A DNA stretch of 64,000 nt from Candidatus Eisenbacteria bacterium (GCA_026388185.1 JAPLKG010000002.1:102030-166029), one strand, 5' to 3'. Counted from the stretch's first letter, positions 1 through 9,066 are shown. A program made the numbers and translations. Notes: generated from the letters alone by a model not told the origin.

Positions 1-484
1 TCTCCAGCACGCGACTACTTATGAACCTGAAACCGGATTGACTGTCCTCGATGCTTTGTCCGGCAAGTTTCGAGACGATCCAGGAGGTAACCTTGTTTAC
101 AATCACGCGCACGAAGGGCATGCCGCCCAAGTCCTTCATCCTCGAGCCGATCACGATATCTGCGCCTTCACTTCCTGCTCTCTCTATGAGCGCGGGAATC
201 AAAGAAGGATCGTGCTGGCCATCACCGTCTATCGTGACCACACCGGAGTAGTTGTGTGACAGCGCCCACTTGAAGCCCGTTCTCAGTGCCATGCCCTTTC
301 CCATGTTGCGCGGGTGTCTGAGAACGGTGTAGCCCCGCTTCTCGGCCTCGTCCGGATAGCCGTCGGGGGAACCGTCGTCAACCACGACGACGTTCTCCTT
401 GCCGACCGCCCTGGCGGTTTTCGCCAACACCTCCAGCAGCTCTGCTCCGGTGAGATAGGCGGGAACGATCACGACAACCTTCAT
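1..484 (-). CDS. Family 2 glycosyltransferase, polyprenyl-phosphate-sugar synthase type (3' part missing)
   Basis: The first 161 residues of a GT-A fold glycosyltransferase are visible, and the gene runs off the left edge. Residues 3-10 (VVVIVPAY) form the first strand, DDGS lies at 36-39 and binds the nucleotide sugar, and the DGDGQHDP motif at 86-93 supplies the metal-binding aspartates. A DSQSGFRF stretch near residue 148 is typical of DPM1/GtrB-like enzymes, which move a sugar from a nucleotide donor to a polyprenyl phosphate. The ATG directly abuts the TAG of the upstream acyltransferase gene, so the two are probably translated together. The donor and acceptor cannot be told, and any C-terminal membrane domain lies outside the window. 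Confidence 0.88.
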   Translation of the reverse strand, partial: MKVVVIVPAYLTGAELLEVLAKTARAVGKENVVVVDDGSPDGYPDEAEKRGYTVLRHPRNMGKGMALRTGFKWALSHNYSGVVTIDGDGQHDPSLIPALIERAGSEGADIVIGSRMKDLGGMPFVRVIVNKVTSWIVSKLAGQSIEDSQSGFRFISSRVLE

Positions 485-1387
485 CTATTCAGCTTCTCGC
501 CATATGGGTTCGAAAGTGAACCACTGGTCCGGGTAGAGTCGCACGTACTTTTCCATTACCCCAATGCAACGACGCATCATGTCCTCGAAGGCCCCCTCAC
601 CGGCGCCGGGCCTGATGGGTTCTTCAACACAGAATTTGAAACGACTCCCTCTTTCCCTCACCACAAACCCGGGGACGATCGGCGCCCCCGTGCGAAGGGA
701 CAGCACCACGTGGCCGTACGGCACCAGAGCGGGGGAGCCGAAGAAGTCGGTCTCCATTCCAGGTCCCAGGATATTTCTGTCACCCAGAATGGCGATGCAC
801 TCGCCCCGTCGCAGAGAGCCGACGAGTTCGTTCGTAGCGCGCGCCCTCGAAACCACTCCGATTCCCTTCTTGGTCCGTCTTCGCACAAAAAACCGGTCGA
901 TGCGCTCGTTAGTGTGCGGCATGGCGACGACCGAAAGAGGAAAACCGCTCAGCGAGAGAATTGCGCCCCCCAACTCCCAGTTACCCACGTGCGCTCCAAA
1001 AAAGATCACGCCCCTTCCCTTCCGAAACTCCTCCCTCACAACTCGAACCATGTCCATATTCACGTTCGACGTGATCGACTCCGAGGAGATCCTGGGGAAA
1101 CGCAGAAAATCTACAATGCACTGCCCGAAGTTCCTGAACGTTTTCTTCGCGATCTTGGTGAGCTCCTTGTCGCTCACCGAATCGCCAAACACGCGCCGCA
1201 GGTTGAAGATCACCGCCCTCCTGGACTTTGCGTTGAGAGCAAAGTTCAGGTCAGCGAGCGTCAGAGCGATGGAATAACTTACGCGAACGGGTACTACTCG
1301 CGCGAGCGCCCCGCCCATCTCGTAGAGGACGTATCCCAGGATGTTCAGCAAGCTACCGAATATGAGTCGACTCCACTTCTTCCCCAA
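485..1387 (-). CDS. Lipid A biosynthesis (lysophospholipid) acyltransferase, LpxL/HtrB family
   Basis: The protein has 300 residues, the usual length for HtrB/LpxL. A hydrophobic N-terminal anchor (about 8-30) is followed by the acyltransferase block, with HVGNWE at 133-138 as the catalytic H-x4-E/D motif and later GDRN and G-F-F segments. The family transfers an acyl chain from acyl-ACP onto a lipid A precursor at the inner membrane. I chose the TTG at 1387 because GAGGAG lies nine bases upstream. It is followed without a gap by a glycosyltransferase, which suggests an envelope-lipid operon. Whether it adds the first or second secondary acyl chain, or acts on another lipid, cannot be told. 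Confidence 0.88.
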   Translation of the reverse strand: MGKKWSRLIFGSLLNILGYVLYEMGGALARVVPVRVSYSIALTLADLNFALNAKSRRAVIFNLRRVFGDSVSDKELTKIAKKTFRNFGQCIVDFLRFPRISSESITSNVNMDMVRVVREEFRKGRGVIFFGAHVGNWELGGAILSLSGFPLSVVAMPHTNERIDRFFVRRRTKKGIGVVSRARATNELVGSLRRGECIAILGDRNILGPGMETDFFGSPALVPYGHVVLSLRTGAPIVPGFVVRERGSRFKFCVEEPIRPGAGEGAFEDMMRRCIGVMEKYVRLYPDQWFTFEPIWREAE

Positions 1388-1414
1388 TATTTCCCGCTCC
1401 TCTAAAACAGAAAA

Positions 1415-1491
1415 TGGTCGGGGCGACTGGATTTGAACCAGCGACCACTAGCCCCCCATGCTAGTGCGCTACCTGGCTGCGCCACGCCCCG
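1415..1491 (-). tRNA. tRNA-Pro, anticodon GGG
   Basis: Read on the minus strand, the 5' end CGGGGCG pairs with CGCCCCG at the 3' end. The anticodon stem CTAGC/GCTAG encloses the loop ATGGGGG, giving anticodon GGG, and the T arm GCTGG-TTCAAAT-CCAGT is intact. The terminal CCA is encoded. The gene follows a MerR regulator gene, an order also known next to ihfA in many proteobacteria. Confidence 0.95.
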
Positions 1492-1525
1492 ACCACAGCG
1501 TAAATCCACGAACGTGCTGCATGAT

Positions 1526-1555
1526 ACTATATTTTCATCTCGCTCGCAAGGTCAT
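1526..1555 (-). promoter_or_regulatory. Probable promoter of tRNA-Pro
   Basis: On the minus strand an ATGACC box is followed after 18 bases by TATAGT. The expected start lies about 27 bases before the tRNA 5' end. The -35 box is only a moderate match to the sigma-70 consensus. Confidence 0.45.
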
Positions 1556-1599
1556 TGCCCGCGCCACGCCCGACGCAACAGCCCTCGCGGTGGCATTCT

Positions 1600-1962
1600 T
1601 TAACCTTTCTCGCGGACCGTCGAAAGGATGCCCTCCAGTTCCTTCCTCACTTCCCTCAGAAACTGAGTTGCTCCCTCCTTCTCGGCCGCGCTCTTCGACG
1701 GACCCGAAGATGTGCTTCTGTCTTCGAGTAGTTTCTTGCGAGCGCCGGAGATCGTAAACCCTTGTTCGTACAGCATCTTCTTGATGCTCATGACAAGGGC
1801 TATGTCCTTTGTCCGATACATCCTGTTGCCGGCGCGATTCTTCTTGGGCTTGAGCATCTTGAATTGCGTCTCCCAATATCGCAATACGTGAGCCTCGACG
1901 CCCGCAATCGCGCTGACCTCGCTGATGGAGTGGTACGTCCGGCCTTTCTCCTCGTCTACCAA
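1600..1962 (-). CDS. MerR family transcriptional regulator
   Basis: This is a small DNA-binding protein of about 120 residues. A MerR winged helix-turn-helix fills its first two thirds ([20 protein letters not shown] and the following YRTKDIALV wing), and a short variable tail follows. It lacks the cysteines of metal-sensing MerR proteins and has no large ligand-binding domain. It resembles the HTH proteins found between ihfA and tRNA-Pro in proteobacteria, whose targets are not established. I prefer the TTG at 1962 because GGGAGG lies about eight bases upstream. A GTG at 1971 would leave no space for that site. It starts 17 bases after the gpsA stop and is probably the last protein gene of that operon. 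Confidence 0.85.
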   Translation of the reverse strand: MVDEEKGRTYHSISEVSAIAGVEAHVLRYWETQFKMLKPKKNRAGNRMYRTKDIALVMSIKKMLYEQGFTISGARKKLLEDRSTSSGPSKSAAEKEGATQFLREVRKELEGILSTVREKG

Positions 1963-1978
1963 ATGGAGCACCTCCCTT

Positions 1979-2980
1979 CTACCAAGTCTCGGATCTCAAC
2001 TCTCTACTCATGAGCTCATCCATCGCAGAGTGAGCATCTTTGCCCTCGAACAATACGGCGTAGACCTGCTCGGTGATGGGCATCTCAACCTCGTGACGCC
2101 TCGCAAGGTGAAGCGCGCTGCGCGTGGTTCTCACGCCCTCGGCCACCATGACCATCTCGGAAAGCACCCCCTCCAGTCTCCGCCCTTTGCCCACTTGCTC
2201 TCCCACGTGCCGGTTCCGGCTGTGGCGACTCAGGCAAGTGACGACCAAATCGCCCACGCCCGCCAACCCGAAGAAAGTCTCGCGCCTCGCGCCCAGAGCG
2301 ACGCCGAGCCTCGTCATCTCCGCTAGGCCTCTCGTTATCAAGGCCGCCTTCGTGTTGTCCCCATAGCCTATGCCGTCACAGATACCCGCGGCTATCGCTA
2401 TCACATTTTTGATAGACACTCCCAACTCGACCCCGGTAACGTCCTCGCTGGAGTAAACCCTGAAGTGATTCGTGGAAAAGAGCTGTTGAACCTGTTTGGC
2501 AAGAGCAACGTTGGACGAGGCCGCCACGACCGCCGTCGGGCACATTCGGCTGACTTCCTCGGCGTGGCTCGGTCCCGCGAGAACCACTATCTTCTCCGCC
2601 ACGCCAGACGGGAGTTCGTCCGCCAGGACCTCCGACATACGCATCAAGGAGTCGTCCTCCAGACCCTTCGTGCCACTCACGACGACTGCGCACGAAACCT
2701 CGAGCTTAGCGAGATTCTTTGCAACACTTCTCAGCGTGTGAGAGGGAACCGCGAACACCACAATCTCACGTCCCTCGACCGCATCAGAGATGTCTGAAGT
2801 GAATTGGACGGTCGGCGGTATCGACACTCCGGGAAGAAACCTCTCGTTCTCTCCGCTCTTGATGACGCGCTCACACTGTTCGTTGTCGTACTCCCAGACC
2901 TTTACATCCGCGCCCTTGGATCCGAGCACAATCGAGAGCGCCGTACCCCACCCGCCTCCTCCTAGAATCACGAATCTCAT
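1979..2980 (-). CDS. gpsA: NAD(P)-dependent glycerol-3-phosphate dehydrogenase
   Basis: The enzyme reduces dihydroxyacetone phosphate to sn-glycerol 3-phosphate, the backbone for phospholipids. The 333-residue length is normal. The N-terminal Rossmann motif GGGGWGTA (residues 7-14), the central GPSHAEEV and IKNV segments with the catalytic lysine, and the substrate-binding SRNR stretch near residue 255 are all present. The gene follows plsY by seven bases, so the enzyme making glycerol 3-phosphate is encoded with the acyltransferase that uses it. The ATG at 2980 leads directly into the first beta strand. Confidence 0.97.
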   Translation of the reverse strand: MRFVILGGGGWGTALSIVLGSKGADVKVWEYDNEQCERVIKSGENERFLPGVSIPPTVQFTSDISDAVEGREIVVFAVPSHTLRSVAKNLAKLEVSCAVVVSGTKGLEDDSLMRMSEVLADELPSGVAEKIVVLAGPSHAEEVSRMCPTAVVAASSNVALAKQVQQLFSTNHFRVYSSEDVTGVELGVSIKNVIAIAAGICDGIGYGDNTKAALITRGLAEMTRLGVALGARRETFFGLAGVGDLVVTCLSRHSRNRHVGEQVGKGRRLEGVLSEMVMVAEGVRTTRSALHLARRHEVEMPITEQVYAVLFEGKDAHSAMDELMSRELRSETW

Positions 2981-2987
2981 AACCTTC

Positions 2988-3617
2988 TCAACCTCCGCGC
3001 AGGCTCAGTTTCCTCTCCGTTCGTTGAAGAATGCGCCTTATGTTACTCCTGTGAGCCACAAGCACGAGGACAGCCACTGCCAACGAAACTCCGAACATGC
3101 TTTCCCACCCATTCACTCTCCCGGCGCTGGTGAAATAAACGGCGACGGGCAGTACCACCGCGCCCGCTATCGAACCCAGGGAGACGTACCTCCAGCGTGC
3201 GACCACCAGCACCCACACCGCCAAGGAAACACCGAGGGCCGCGGGAGCAATCGACAGGAACATGCCGGCGGCCGCGGCTACCCCCTTGCCTCCCCTGAAT
3301 GACGCGAAGACGGTCCAGATGTGACCGCAGACCGCCGAAACTCCTCCCAACAACATGAGATCCACTTCACCAAGCCCGATCCCTTGCCGCCACAACAGAG
3401 ATCCGGCGAGGGCACTCATGGCGCCCTTGGAGACATCCAAGAGCAAGACTCCCACTCCCGGCGCCGCGCCCAGGGTTCTAAACGTGTTCGCCGCCCCGAG
3501 ATTTCCGCTCCCGTGATCCCTGGGGTCGACGCCCTTGGAGAGCTTGCCTACAATGAGGCTGAAAGGAATAGAACCCAGAAGATAGCCAAACAGGACTGTC
3601 AGGACGATGCGATCCAA
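2988..3617 (-). CDS. plsY: Glycerol-3-phosphate acyltransferase (acyl-phosphate dependent)
   Basis: PlsY transfers an acyl group from acyl phosphate to glycerol 3-phosphate in the inner membrane, the first step of phospholipid synthesis in bacteria using PlsX/PlsY. The 209-residue protein has about five membrane helices. It carries the conserved loops GSIPFSLIVGK, DHGSGNLGAANTFR and FRGGKGVAAAAG, the last containing the phosphate-binding glycines. The start is a TTG at 3617 behind a GAGAGG site, almost touching the der stop codon. With gpsA it forms a two-step phospholipid-entry module. Confidence 0.96.
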   Translation of the reverse strand: MDRIVLTVLFGYLLGSIPFSLIVGKLSKGVDPRDHGSGNLGAANTFRTLGAAPGVGVLLLDVSKGAMSALAGSLLWRQGIGLGEVDLMLLGGVSAVCGHIWTVFASFRGGKGVAAAAGMFLSIAPAALGVSLAVWVLVVARWRYVSLGSIAGAVVLPVAVYFTSAGRVNGWESMFGVSLAVAVLVLVAHRSNIRRILQRTERKLSLRGG

Positions 3618-3618
3618 G

Positions 3619-4947
3619 TCAACCTCTCTTGCGAATCACAGTTCTCAATTTCAATCTGATCGGGGTGCCATCGAAACCGAATCTCTGCCTCAGACAACGC
3701 ATCAGATACAGGATGTACGCCTTCCTGAAAGCTCTGGCGTCGTTCGTCATCAGCGTGAAGGTAGGCGGTTCGACCGAAGACTGGAATGCCCTCTTGATCG
3801 ACGGAGTGTGGCCCGACCTGGAGACCGGAGGTTTTTTCTTCTCAACGGCAATCTGCAGGGCGCGAGTCAACTCCTCCTCACCAAGTTCTCTTCGACTTTC
3901 GGACAACACCGAGAGAGCCAGTCTTGGCAATTCCGACACTCTTTGCCCCGTCAGAGCAGACACGAAAACCGCGGGCATATGCTGGAGAAACGGAATCTGC
4001 TCCTTCATGAGCTTCTCAAGCTCTATCGAGGTCCTGGAGTCCTTCTTGACCAGGTCCCACTTATTGAAAACCACTACGGACGCCTTACCCGATCGGTAGG
4101 CAAGCGCTGCGATCCTGATGTCCTGGGCGGTCAGAGGAACGGACGCGTCAAACAGCACAAAAACCACGTTTGCCCTCTCCACGCTTCTAACGGCTCTGAC
4201 CACACAATACACCTCCACCTTGTCGGACACACTCCTTTTTCTCCTCAAGCCTGCCGTATCGATCAACATAAACTCGTGACCGTCACAATGCAGGAGGGAA
4301 TCGACGGAGTCTCTCGTGGTCCCGGGTTGTTCGTCGACCAGCATTCTCTTCTGGTGAAGGAGCCGGTTTACCAGAGAGGACTTCCCCACGTTTGGTTTCC
4401 CTATCACTGCGACTCTGATGGCGTCGCTGGACTCCTCGACCGGAGGAGTCTCGCCGAGAGATTCCTCCACCTTTTCCAGCAGCTCTCCCGTCCCCGTTCC
4501 ATGAAGAGCGGAAACGGGAAGCGGTTGGCCCATTCCCAGACGGTAAAACTCGTGAACCAGCATCTCCCTGTCAAGGTTGTCAACTTTGTTCACGACGACG
4601 ATGGAGTGCTTGTTTTTCTCTCGAAGGAGTTTTGCTATCTCGACGTCGAGGGGCGTGATACCGCTCTCGCCGTCAACGACGAGAAGCACCAGGCTGGAGG
4701 TGTCGATTGCCAGCCATGCCTGCTCTTTCACCAGCGCCTCCATGCCGACCGCGGCCGTCGGCACGTAGCCTCCGGTGTCGACGAGAGAGAATGATCGTCT
4801 GCCCCATCTGACTACTGCGAGATTCCTGTCGCGGGTTACACCGGGGTCCCCGTGAACGACGGCCGCTTTCCTTCCCAACAGTCTATTGAAAAGCGTAGAC
4901 TTCCCTACGTTTGGCCGTCCCACTATCGCTACGACTGGGTTTGGCAT
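3619..4947 (-). CDS. der: Ribosome assembly GTPase Der (EngA)
   Basis: Der is an essential GTPase needed for late maturation of the 50S subunit. The 442-residue protein has the family's two tandem G domains, GRPNVGKST at residues 10-18 and GKPNVGKSS near 183-191, each followed by D-T-G/A-G and NK-D motifs, and a C-terminal KH-like domain. The ATG at 4947 is fixed by the MPNPVVAIVGRP start. It lies 65 bases inside the 3' end of the DUF512 gene, an unusually long overlap for two well-conserved proteins. The plsY TTG follows at once. Confidence 0.97.
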   Translation of the reverse strand: MPNPVVAIVGRPNVGKSTLFNRLLGRKAAVVHGDPGVTRDRNLAVVRWGRRSFSLVDTGGYVPTAAVGMEALVKEQAWLAIDTSSLVLLVVDGESGITPLDVEIAKLLREKNKHSIVVVNKVDNLDREMLVHEFYRLGMGQPLPVSALHGTGTGELLEKVEESLGETPPVEESSDAIRVAVIGKPNVGKSSLVNRLLHQKRMLVDEQPGTTRDSVDSLLHCDGHEFMLIDTAGLRRKRSVSDKVEVYCVVRAVRSVERANVVFVLFDASVPLTAQDIRIAALAYRSGKASVVVFNKWDLVKKDSRTSIELEKLMKEQIPFLQHMPAVFVSALTGQRVSELPRLALSVLSESRRELGEEELTRALQIAVEKKKPPVSRSGHTPSIKRAFQSSVEPPTFTLMTNDARAFRKAYILYLMRCLRQRFGFDGTPIRLKLRTVIRKRG

Positions 4948-6178
4948 CAGCTATTCCTTCCAAGATGAGCTTGTGACCCGACAGTTCCTCCAGTCGGTCC
5001 GGGCGAAATCCATCCAGAAACAGCCCCTCTTCGTTGAGGCAGCTCCCGCTGATTGCGGCGACCTCCTCGGGCTCGAGACTTCGCATCGCCCTGAGAATGT
5101 CTCGGCCCGTCAGAAGGCCGGACACGGTGATCGATCTCCCGAAAAAGCGATTTTCTATTCCGACGGTCCTCGTTTCGCCGTCGCCGAGCACGCTCGTGCA
5201 GACCGGTTCCGCGAGCTTTCCAGTGAGTATGGCGACCGGCCTGCCGCGCGCTTTGACCCGAAGTCGTCGCTTCAGAGAACTCGAGTTTTCGAGAAGAAGC
5301 CGCACCAGTCCCACGCCATTTTCGAGCTGAGGAAAACCCTCGTATTCCCTGACTCCGGGAACCGTGGCGTCACTCAGAAGGTAGAATTCGTCCGCCGCAA
5401 AAACAAACCTGGTCCCCATCTCGGCGACGAAACCCCTCTGCCATCCGGTGATTCTCTCCAGAAGCTCGTCGCTGCATCTGCGATCCATTGCTTTGAGAGA
5501 AGGTAGCCTCTTCCTGAATCGTGAGAGCCCCACCGGCACTACGGCCACCGTTCTCAGGCCTGGAGAAAGCTCCTTCAGCTCTGTGACAGTTCTCTCGATT
5601 TCTGTCCCGTCGTTTATGCCGGGGCACAACACGACCTGCGCGTGAACCTGAATTCCTCCCTCCGTCAGGGCTCTGAGTTTCGGAAGAACGTCGGCTCCTC
5701 TCGCGCCACCCAGCAGTCTTGCCCTCACCGAGGGATTCGTGGCATGCACGGAAACATAGAGAGGGCTCAGCCTCTGCGTTATGATCCGCCTGATCGCAGA
5801 GGGTCCCAGGTTCGTCATGGTCACGAAGCTCCCGTGCAGGAACGACAGGCGATAGTCTTCGTCCTTAACGTAGAGCGTTTCTCTCAAGCCCGGTGGAAGC
5901 TGGTCCACGAAACAAAACAAGCATTTGTTCGAGCAGGTGATAGGCTTGAGAGGCTCAAACCTGAGGCCGAAAACGCCGCTTCCGTCTCTCCTGAGCCTTA
6001 CACGAAACTCCCCGGCCCCTCTTCTTGCGGTCGCACGGACGTCATCACGCTGGCTGTGGAAGACAAAATCAATTATGTCCCTCACCGGGTTGGACCCAAG
6101 GCCGACTATGACGTCTCCTCTCTTGAGACCCGACCCTTCAGCCTGGCTGCCTTCCTTTACTGCTTCGATCCTTAACAT
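4883..6178 (-). CDS. Radical SAM protein with PDZ and DUF512 domains
   Basis: A PDZ-like segment (about 1-75) is followed by the radical SAM cluster motif C82-x3-C86-x2-C89 (TCSNKCLFCFVDQ) and a C-terminal DUF512 region. The 431-residue length and layout match a widespread family often encoded next to der. Its substrate is unknown. The three cysteines should hold a 4Fe-4S cluster that cleaves S-adenosylmethionine. The final 21 residues or so are encoded inside the start of der, and their basic, polar composition suggests a disordered tail. The gene follows tRNA-Gly and may share its promoter. Confidence 0.85.
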   Translation of the reverse strand: MLRIEAVKEGSQAEGSGLKRGDVIVGLGSNPVRDIIDFVFHSQRDDVRATARRGAGEFRVRLRRDGSGVFGLRFEPLKPITCSNKCLFCFVDQLPPGLRETLYVKDEDYRLSFLHGSFVTMTNLGPSAIRRIITQRLSPLYVSVHATNPSVRARLLGGARGADVLPKLRALTEGGIQVHAQVVLCPGINDGTEIERTVTELKELSPGLRTVAVVPVGLSRFRKRLPSLKAMDRRCSDELLERITGWQRGFVAEMGTRFVFAADEFYLLSDATVPGVREYEGFPQLENGVGLVRLLLENSSSLKRRLRVKARGRPVAILTGKLAEPVCTSVLGDGETRTVGIENRFFGRSITVSGLLTGRDILRAMRSLEPEEVAAISGSCLNEEGLFLDGFRPDRLEELSGHKLILEGIADAKPSRSDSGTAKRREVYAFQ

Positions 6179-6209
6179 TGTACTTTAGGCTCGCCTCGCC
6201 AGAGACGAA

Positions 6210-6284
6210 TGGAGCGGGCAACGGGATTTGAACCCGCGACTCTCAGCTTGGGAAGCTGATACTCTACCACTGAGTTATGCCCGC
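6210..6284 (-). tRNA. tRNA-Gly, anticodon CCC
   Basis: On the minus strand GCGGGCA at the 5' end pairs with TGCCCGC. The anticodon stem TCAGC/GCTGA encloses TTCCCAA, giving anticodon CCC. The T arm GCGGG-TTCAAAT-CCCGT is intact. The discriminator base is T and CCA is encoded. Confidence 0.95.
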
Positions 6285-6317
6285 TCTCTCGGTTTGTCGT
6301 GTCCCGTAACCAAAGAT

Positions 6318-6346
6318 ACCCTAAAGAATTGCAGCCGCCATGTCAA
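6318..6346 (-). promoter_or_regulatory. Probable promoter of tRNA-Gly
   Basis: TTGACA and TAGGGT are separated by exactly 17 bases on the minus strand, a strong sigma-70-type match. The -35 box overlaps the stop codon of miaA, so the tRNA promoter is embedded in the end of the preceding gene. The start point would be roughly 30 bases before the tRNA. Confidence 0.6.
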
Positions 6347-7305
6347 GTAATATTCGATGTGTCGTCTCTCTTGAGGATTTCTAGGACCCTCTCGGCGGTC
6401 CGATCCGCATCCTCTTCATCGGGGACGTCCAGCCAAGCCGTGATCGAGGCTCCGTTCAGCCAAGTCATCTGCCTTTTTGCAAACCGCCGCGTCTGCACCT
6501 TGACCTTCTCCGTGGCCGCAGAGTAGCTGACTTCGCCCCGGAGATGTTGAACCATTTCACGATACCCGACCGTTCTGAAGGAAGGCCAAGCCTCAGAGAA
6601 TCCTTTCTGCACGAGACGCCTCAATTCTTCGACCAGACCCGCCTCGAGCATCCTTTCGACCCTCTCGTTGATCAGCCCGTAGAGGACTTCCCTCCGGCGT
6701 CTCAGACCGACGAGACGAAGAGCAAACTTGCCGGGTCTGGTCGAGGTTCTCTGGAGCTCCGAGATGGATTCGCCCGTGAGCTCAAAAACCTCGATCGCAC
6801 GAATGACCCTCTCGGTGTCCCGCGGATGAATGCGCCTGGCGGAAACGGGATCAGTTCTTGCCAACCTCTCGTGCAGGGCCTCTCGACCCTGCCGTTCAAC
6901 GAATTGCCGGAGTTCCGCGCGAAGTGATTCGTCCCTTTCGGGCCCTTCGAAGAGCCCTCTCTCGAGAGCCCGCAGGTAGAGACCCGACCCGCCTACGACG
7001 ATCGGAACCCTGCCTTCCTTCGCGACGGTTTCCATCGCGGCCGTCGCGTCGACCTTGTACCTGCCACAGCTATACGCTTCCCAAGGTTCTACCACGTCCA
7101 CCAGATGGTGAGGCGCGCGGGATCTCTCTTCCGGAGTCGGTTTGGCCGTGCCTATGTCAAGCTCTCTGTAGATCTGGCGGGAATCTGCAGAAACTATTTC
7201 CCATCCCTGTGATTCCGCGATTCTCACGGCGACCGCAGTCTTGCCGACGGCCGTGGGTCCTACTATTCCCGGGACGAGTAGCTTCTGGCTGGCGTCTCTG
7301 ACCAC
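6343..7305 (-). CDS. miaA: tRNA dimethylallyltransferase
   Basis: MiaA adds a dimethylallyl group to N6 of A37 in tRNAs reading UNN codons. The product (i6A) is the substrate of MiaB, also encoded in this window. The 320-residue protein has the P-loop GPTAVGKT at 16-23, the DSRQIYRELDIGTAKP signature that binds tRNA and substrate, and the insertion domain with HPRDTERVIRAIE. The start is a GTG at 7305 behind AGAGGG. The gene lies eight bases after mutL, an order seen in many bacteria. Confidence 0.96.
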   Translation of the reverse strand: MVRDASQKLLVPGIVGPTAVGKTAVAVRIAESQGWEIVSADSRQIYRELDIGTAKPTPEERSRAPHHLVDVVEPWEAYSCGRYKVDATAAMETVAKEGRVPIVVGGSGLYLRALERGLFEGPERDESLRAELRQFVERQGREALHERLARTDPVSARRIHPRDTERVIRAIEVFELTGESISELQRTSTRPGKFALRLVGLRRRREVLYGLINERVERMLEAGLVEELRRLVQKGFSEAWPSFRTVGYREMVQHLRGEVSYSAATEKVKVQTRRFAKRQMTWLNGASITAWLDVPDEEDADRTAERVLEILKRDDTSNIT

Positions 7306-7313
7306 TTGGCCCT

Positions 7314-9047
7314 CTAGCTTCTACCAAGTCTTCGCTCGAGCTCTTCGAAGGAGATTCTGATGAACGTGGGGCGTCCGTGCGGATCACCTTGGGGCATGCT
7401 TGTGCCAAAGAGCCTGTCGACGAGGTGATTCATTTCTTGCAGCGTCAGCGCGTCTCCGGCCTTCACAGCCGCATGGCAGGCAAACGATCGAGCCAGTCTC
7501 TCTTCGAGGCTCTGGTCCTCCCCGGCTTCCTTCATCGTGCCGTCTATGATGTCGTGCAGCAGTTGACCCTCACGCCAGCAGCGTAAACCGGCGGGTATGC
7601 CCCTCACCACGATTCTACTCTTACCGGACGCCTTTATGTCAAACCCGAGTTTTCTGAGATAGACCTCCGTGTCAAGGAGCACCTCAAACTCCTCGGGAGT
7701 GAGGTCGATCAAGAGCGGGAAGAGAAGCTGTTGCGTGGAACATGAACCCTTGGATAGGACTCTCCGCGCCTCTTCGTAGAGAATGCGCTCGTGAGCTGCG
7801 TGTTGATCGATGATGACGAGGCCGCCCTTGATCTGCGCCAGGACAAAAGCCTTGTGGAGCTGCCACAGGGGCACGACCACCGTCTCCCCCTGAAGCTCTG
7901 CCTCAGGGCTCGGCAACTGAAACGGAGTCTCGACTGACAGAGAAAGCTGTCCACTCGTCGGCTCGTATCCCAAAGGCGATTCAGTCACTACAGAACTATT
8001 CTCAAGTACCACTTCAAGCTTTGAGAAACCTGGAAGGTTCACGCCGGAAAGCACGGTTCTTGAGGCCTGGCGAAGCGCGTCCTTCACCGTATCGCGCACA
8101 AAACCTCTGACCAAGCTCTCGTCCATGAACCGAACCTCTCGCTTCGTAGGATGTATGTTGACGTCCACCCTGTCCGGTGCAAGGCTCAAGAGGATTATGC
8201 AGAGAGGATACCTCTCCCGTGGCAGGAGCTCTGCGTAAGCCTCTCTCAAGGCAAAGATGAGCGTCGGGCTCGCAATCCAGCGCCTATTCACGAAGAAGAG
8301 CTGGTGCTCGCTGCTCGTTCTGGACAGCTCTGCGCTACCAAGATAACCCTGTATTCCCATTCCTTCTCTCTCCGAATCGATGGGAATGAGCTGCTCCGCG
8401 GTCTGAAGGCCGTAGAGTGACACCACGCGGTCGAACAGGCGAATGCTGGGGGAAAGATTCAGAAGCTCTCGTTCGTTCTGTTTGAGAATGAAGTGGATGT
8501 TCTCAAACGCGAGCGCGTCGGAGCTCACCACTCTGATAACGTGTCTGAACTCCGTGCTCTTCGACTTCATAAATCTCCGCCTCACGGGAGTGTTGAAGAA
8601 GAGGTCTTTCACGGTAACCGTCGTGCCGGGCGCCCTCCCGGTTTCGGACACCTCCTCGATTTCTCCGGCCGTGCAGCGGATCAACGTACCCGACAGGCTC
8701 TCGTTGGAACGAGTCGAGAGAAGAAGTCTCGAGACCTGAGCAATGCTGGGCAGAGCCTCGCCCCTGAAGCCAAGCGTGCTTATGGCAAGAAGGTCCTCCT
8801 CGTCCAGAAGCTTGCTCGTGGAATGCCTCTCGAGGCAGAGGAGAGCGTCCTCCTTGCTCATGCCGCAGCCGTCGTCCGACACGGAGATCTCCACGTAGAG
8901 CGGGTCACCCACGCGAACGGTTATCCGGGTCGCTCCGGCATCAATCGAGTTGTCGATCAGCTCTTTGGCAACACTCGACGGGCGTTCTATGATTTCGCCT
9001 GCGGCGATTCTCCTCACGAGTTCTTCAGACAGCCTTGTTATCTTCAT
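7314..9047 (-). CDS. mutL: DNA mismatch repair protein MutL (endonuclease-type)
   Basis: MutL couples MutS mismatch recognition to strand removal. The N-terminal GHKL ATPase has KELIDNSIDAGA, DDGCGM and GFRGEAL. The 577-residue protein also has the C-terminal metal-dependent nicking motif DQHAAHERILYE (D-Q-H-A-x2-E-x4-E) and the later ACHAAVKAGD and HGRPT elements. This indicates a MutL that nicks DNA itself, as expected in organisms without MutH. The ATG at 9047 sits behind GGAGG, with a strong promoter just upstream. MutS is encoded 10 kb away in the same direction. Confidence 0.96.
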   Translation of the reverse strand: MKITRLSEELVRRIAAGEIIERPSSVAKELIDNSIDAGATRITVRVGDPLYVEISVSDDGCGMSKEDALLCLERHSTSKLLDEEDLLAISTLGFRGEALPSIAQVSRLLLSTRSNESLSGTLIRCTAGEIEEVSETGRAPGTTVTVKDLFFNTPVRRRFMKSKSTEFRHVIRVVSSDALAFENIHFILKQNERELLNLSPSIRLFDRVVSLYGLQTAEQLIPIDSEREGMGIQGYLGSAELSRTSSEHQLFFVNRRWIASPTLIFALREAYAELLPRERYPLCIILLSLAPDRVDVNIHPTKREVRFMDESLVRGFVRDTVKDALRQASRTVLSGVNLPGFSKLEVVLENSSVVTESPLGYEPTSGQLSLSVETPFQLPSPEAELQGETVVVPLWQLHKAFVLAQIKGGLVIIDQHAAHERILYEEARRVLSKGSCSTQQLLFPLLIDLTPEEFEVLLDTEVYLRKLGFDIKASGKSRIVVRGIPAGLRCWREGQLLHDIIDGTMKEAGEDQSLEERLARSFACHAAVKAGDALTLQEMNHLVDRLFGTSMPQGDPHGRPTFIRISFEELERRLGRS

Positions 9048-9066
9048 CCGAGCCTCCGTCGGCTAG

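Noticed and set aside
314-1405. A 363-codon plus-strand frame
   Set aside because: It lies antisense to the acyltransferase gene, is rich in Arg/His/Pro and has no recognisable domain.
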